Shown here piece after piece: positions 60,874 to 64,000 of a stretch of DNA of 64,000 nt. Position 1 is the first letter of the stretch. Each line of letters starts with the position of its first letter. Source of the DNA: Fasciolopsis buskii (Eukaryota; Platyhelminthes; Trematoda; Plagiorchiida; Fasciolidae); the NCBI GenBank assembly GCA_008360955.1, contig LUCM01005926.1, forward strand, positions 4,100 to 68,099, written 5' to 3'. Position numbers and translations under genes: made by a program. The notes below the pieces were generated by a model. The model was given only the letters and a program-made list of their open reading frames with translations, was not told the origin of the DNA and made no database searches.

Positions 60874-62654
60874 AATGATTTTGACCGATCCCTGGTCAGA
60901 TGAGGTTCTACACTCATATCGGGTATGAAATAAAAAATCCCTTTCGGCCAAATAGTGACACTGAGAATACTTGACAACAAAAAATCTTTATTTGTCTGTT
61001 AGTTGATAAAGGTGATGTGTTTGGTGGTCGGATGGAGAGAGAAGCCGATTCTATTCAGGCAATAAAAGCGTCTATGCAACGATAATGGACCGGACCAACT
61101 ACTTTCCGATTGTCGGACAATTGCTTTGACTGAACAAAATCTCACTGTTCGAAATCTCGTTTGGTTGTTCACAGACATAAGATGAAATGGAAATCATTAT
61201 TAGTGTGAATAAGACCAGAGAGTCCTTCTGATAGTAAGCCGTACGCTTCGGAGTTATATAGTGACCAAATAGGATAGGAAATTAATCGATATCCTATTTT
61301 GGCCACCCTATGTGTATCTTAACCAAGACGTATCAAGAGCTTGTTTGAAAGAACAAAATGGGAGTTATTCACAACAATTTGGCATTTGTTTTGATGGGAA
61401 TTGGGCATCAATAAATAGAGGTAATCAGTGGGCCCGCCACTATCCTTTAGTAATATTTCGGTCTTCTTGATGTGGCACCCAGTGTGTCCAACATGAAATT
61501 GCGTTCACTTCATACTTCAGGAAGCTTCGGAATTTGTAAGTCAATATCCGTTGGTTAGAAAACCTTCGATTATCACTCCAAGACGCGGAACGTATTTTGG
61601 AAAGAATCAAGATCCCGGCAGGGCGGGATTTTATGTGAAGTGTACCCTCCACCCAAGTGTACTTCTATCTGAAAACCGTCGGACCGAAAGAAAACCACTC
61701 TACTCAGGATAACATTTCGAAGGCAGTTCCGTTTCTTCAAATCGGCTACTTTCTTAGAATAAGTGGGTTAACTTTATTACAACAATAACGAAATTCCCCC
61801 AATCCGAAATGCATTTCCTTTCGATCCGTTTGGTTACGATTTTCTAGTTTTATTTGTGTAATAGGGAACAAGAAAGCGGGACAAGTTGTCAGAAAAATCT
61901 CTATCATCGCATGGTGTTTTATCGGCCTTACCAAAAATGCCAAAATTAATGAAGAAGAGTCTTTGGATTACGGGCGCTGAAGCACTATTCTGTCTCGTCG
62001 TACCATGATAACCATAAAGTCCCACCGCTTTTATGCGCCACTAATTCAACAAATCCGGTGAAACTTAGGGTGTTTAATTACTATTCAAGTCTATCTGCCG
62101 TATGAAATCTCGGTAATGATCTGCGACAGGATTAGGGGAAGAAAGTGCTGTCGCGAATTTTTAACAAGAATACAAGTAACTTTGCAATCTCATTCGGGTG
62201 TGATTGGTTTTGTCCATGAAAATTGTGCTGTTGGCATAGTTTATTTGTCTACTCTGATACAAATAGTGATCTTATTTAGTTCAAAAGTTTAAATGGAAAA
62301 TTTTAGATCGATCGATGCACTAAAATCCACTACATTGTGATGCCGAAAGATTTTGCTGTTTCTCGCTAAATGCTTCACTGTCAGGGCAACAATGCAGGCG
62401 ATTTACCCAACGCGCCCAAATGACCTCAAAACAAAGTCACTTTTGATGTGAATCGTGTTCCTCTCTAAACGAAAATTCTTCTGTTCATCATCAAACATGA
62501 TTAGTAGACCCTAGTTAAAGCAAAATACCCCATTTAACAAATAATAGTCTTCAGTCTATCAATGCGCATAGTCGTGAATGGAATATTTGATAAGTGCGTT
62601 TGCTGGACCGGCGAGTTTGTGTCACCTATGGAGGCTTAATTGGATTAATCTTGA
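60874..62654. other. No recognisable gene
   Basis: Short unrecognised frames only. Confidence 0.45.
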
Positions 62655-62785
62655 GACCCTTCCAAAAATGTTTGTGAAAATTTCATGCTCCAGAAGGATT
62701 TAGTTTTCATTTTCCGAGGCATTTACCTAGACAACCAAGGTCATACATGTTTAACTGGCCTAATTACAGTATTTGTTCAGACATA
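62655..62785 (+). repeat. Old unclassified interspersed repeat, copy 2
   Basis: Partner of 45742-45870. See shared blocks there; GACAACCAAGGTCATACATG here lines up with GAGAACCAAAATCAATAATG. Confidence 0.6.
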
Positions 62786-63054
62786 ATAAAAGGGAACGTG
62801 TCATTCAATCATGGTATTTGCTGATACATTTTTACACGCAGCGAGTACTAAAGCCCTAAGAATATAAACATTGAAAATTTTTGAATGCATCACAACCGGC
62901 GGCTCCTGCGTTGCAAATTCTGCGCAAAATCAGGAAATCCCCTAAAACGCGGTATCTGGGCTGTTGGAACAAATAAAATAACGAAGCGACTGGTTCAGTG
63001 TCAGCGATTAGTCGTTTAATTGCGGTAGAATTCCGTCGATAACTTTGATGAAAC

Positions 63055-63055
<1 letters not shown>

Positions 63056-63084
<29 letters not shown>
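63056..63084. repeat. ATT trinucleotide microsatellite
   Basis: About nine to ten ATT units. Confidence 0.95.
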
Positions 63085-63085
<1 letters not shown>

Positions 63086-64000
63086 ATCACTATTACTACG
63101 AGTAATAGCATTGTTACTCAGCTCTATTTTAGCAATCAAAACCGTTTTCTCCAAGGAATTTAACGTAGATAAATGTAGTTCCACAATAAAATGAATTCAT
63201 TTTATGCATTTCCTATTGAAAATCATTTTTGTCGTTTCCTGGCAAACTCCAGATGAACTCATTTACAGTGCAACAGTTCGGTAAAAGACTGTTTGAAAAT
63301 ATCTGCATAATCTGTCATTTCAGAATGAGCTATATCAATCCTTGAATCCACCGCCGGATCGTCTCACCACTATCCCGAATACGCTGACGTCCAGCACATT
63401 TAGATTAGGTTTTGCGGATTGCTTCTGTGAGAAATTACCCTGTGAAGTATGACAACATTAAGTAACTAATTGATTACCAAATAATAATCATTAAGGATAA
63501 TAAGCAGATGATTACTTGAGTATAAAAGAACTTGGACGTGTCGTCTGCAAACTGATGAGAATTTCTGATCTAGCTCACGGTGAACGGTCCGCACTCAGTT
63601 TGCATAAACCGGAACTGCCAACACCGGAGACATTTTGGTTCACTACGAAATATTTATTTGTTTTGTCGTTCTCTGTAAACGCGAAAATGTTGGTCTTCAT
63701 CTGTTTCCCCATTTTTGGAATTGCAGGTTCTCAAATTGTTTTCGCCATCTAGTGGTCATTTGAAGACTATTTCTGTTGGATTAGGAGAGCTTTGGTACAA
63801 ACCATCTAATACTTTATTTCATATAAGAATATTTTGGTACTTTGTGATTTGTTTCCAATATTCCAGCTACTCTTACTCCATTATTGAACCGCAGACAGTG
63901 GACTTATGTGATAAGGTCATACAATGTTATTTTTTTATAGGGAGCATGTGTTATGAGAACCCAATCAACCAAACAATTGCCAAATCTGTTTCCCACGATG
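63085..64000. other. No recognisable gene
   Basis: An unrecognised 78-codon plus frame (63516-63752) is the only one of note. Confidence 0.45.

Noticed and set aside
1..64000. CRISPR arrays, operons, bacterial-type defence genes
   Set aside because: The window is eukaryotic; no direct-repeat arrays with spacers and no prokaryotic gene organisation are present.

Overview
This window looks like accessory, gene-poor DNA from a parasitic flatworm with a large repeat-rich genome, most likely a trematode (fluke). That reading rests on three things: a sulfotransferase of the family to which I assign the schistosome oxamniquine-activating enzyme, RTE-like LINE sequence of the kind I associate with flukes, and Penelope-like elements plus a tRNA-derived SINE scattered through AT-rich non-coding DNA. 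The species is not determined; this is inference from sequence recognition, not a search.

Layout. Bases 1-455 hold the degenerate 3' end of an RTE-like LINE (+). The only host gene I can support is the first coding exon of a sulfotransferase-family protein on the minus strand (821-1132). It ends at a GC-type splice donor and has a CCAAT-box and E-box promoter just upstream (1133-1400). The rest of that gene lies to the left, outside the window. From 1.4 to 16.3 kb there is no convincing gene, only a decayed Ty3/gypsy reverse-transcriptase scrap at about 7.6-7.9 kb. A nearly intact Penelope-like element (PLE) occupies 16.43-18.64 kb on the minus strand. Its reverse transcriptase and GIY-YIG endonuclease halves share one frame and are separated by a single TAG. 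It sits between AC/AT microsatellites and carries a hammerhead-ribozyme-like sequence just after its stop codon. A 331-bp unclassified repeat follows at 19.13 kb, with a near-identical copy at 30.1 kb (four differences over 314 bp, all transitions).

A second, much older PLE of a different lineage lies at 25.36-27.02 kb (+), broken into many frames. Pieces of an RTE-like LINE lie on the minus strand at 40.4-41.26 kb (endonuclease and linker) and 38.29-38.96 kb (late reverse transcriptase), in the order expected of one element, with a SINE inserted between them. A CR1/Jockey-like reverse-transcriptase relic lies at 46.43-46.94 kb (-). Five or six copies of one tRNA-derived SINE family are spread over 34-59 kb; one (55818-55989) still has a target-site duplication. 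Two old copies of another unnamed repeat are at 45.74 and 62.65 kb.

Between these are microsatellites, two short minisatellites (33.06 and 42.19 kb) and long stretches with no recognisable gene. A few open frames with good splice-donor matches (24.25, 30.9 kb) are listed as weak candidate exons. No tRNA or rRNA gene, CRISPR array or operon was seen. The mobile elements do not work together as a system; the SINE probably depends on LINE machinery such as the RTE or CR1 types seen here, which is inference.
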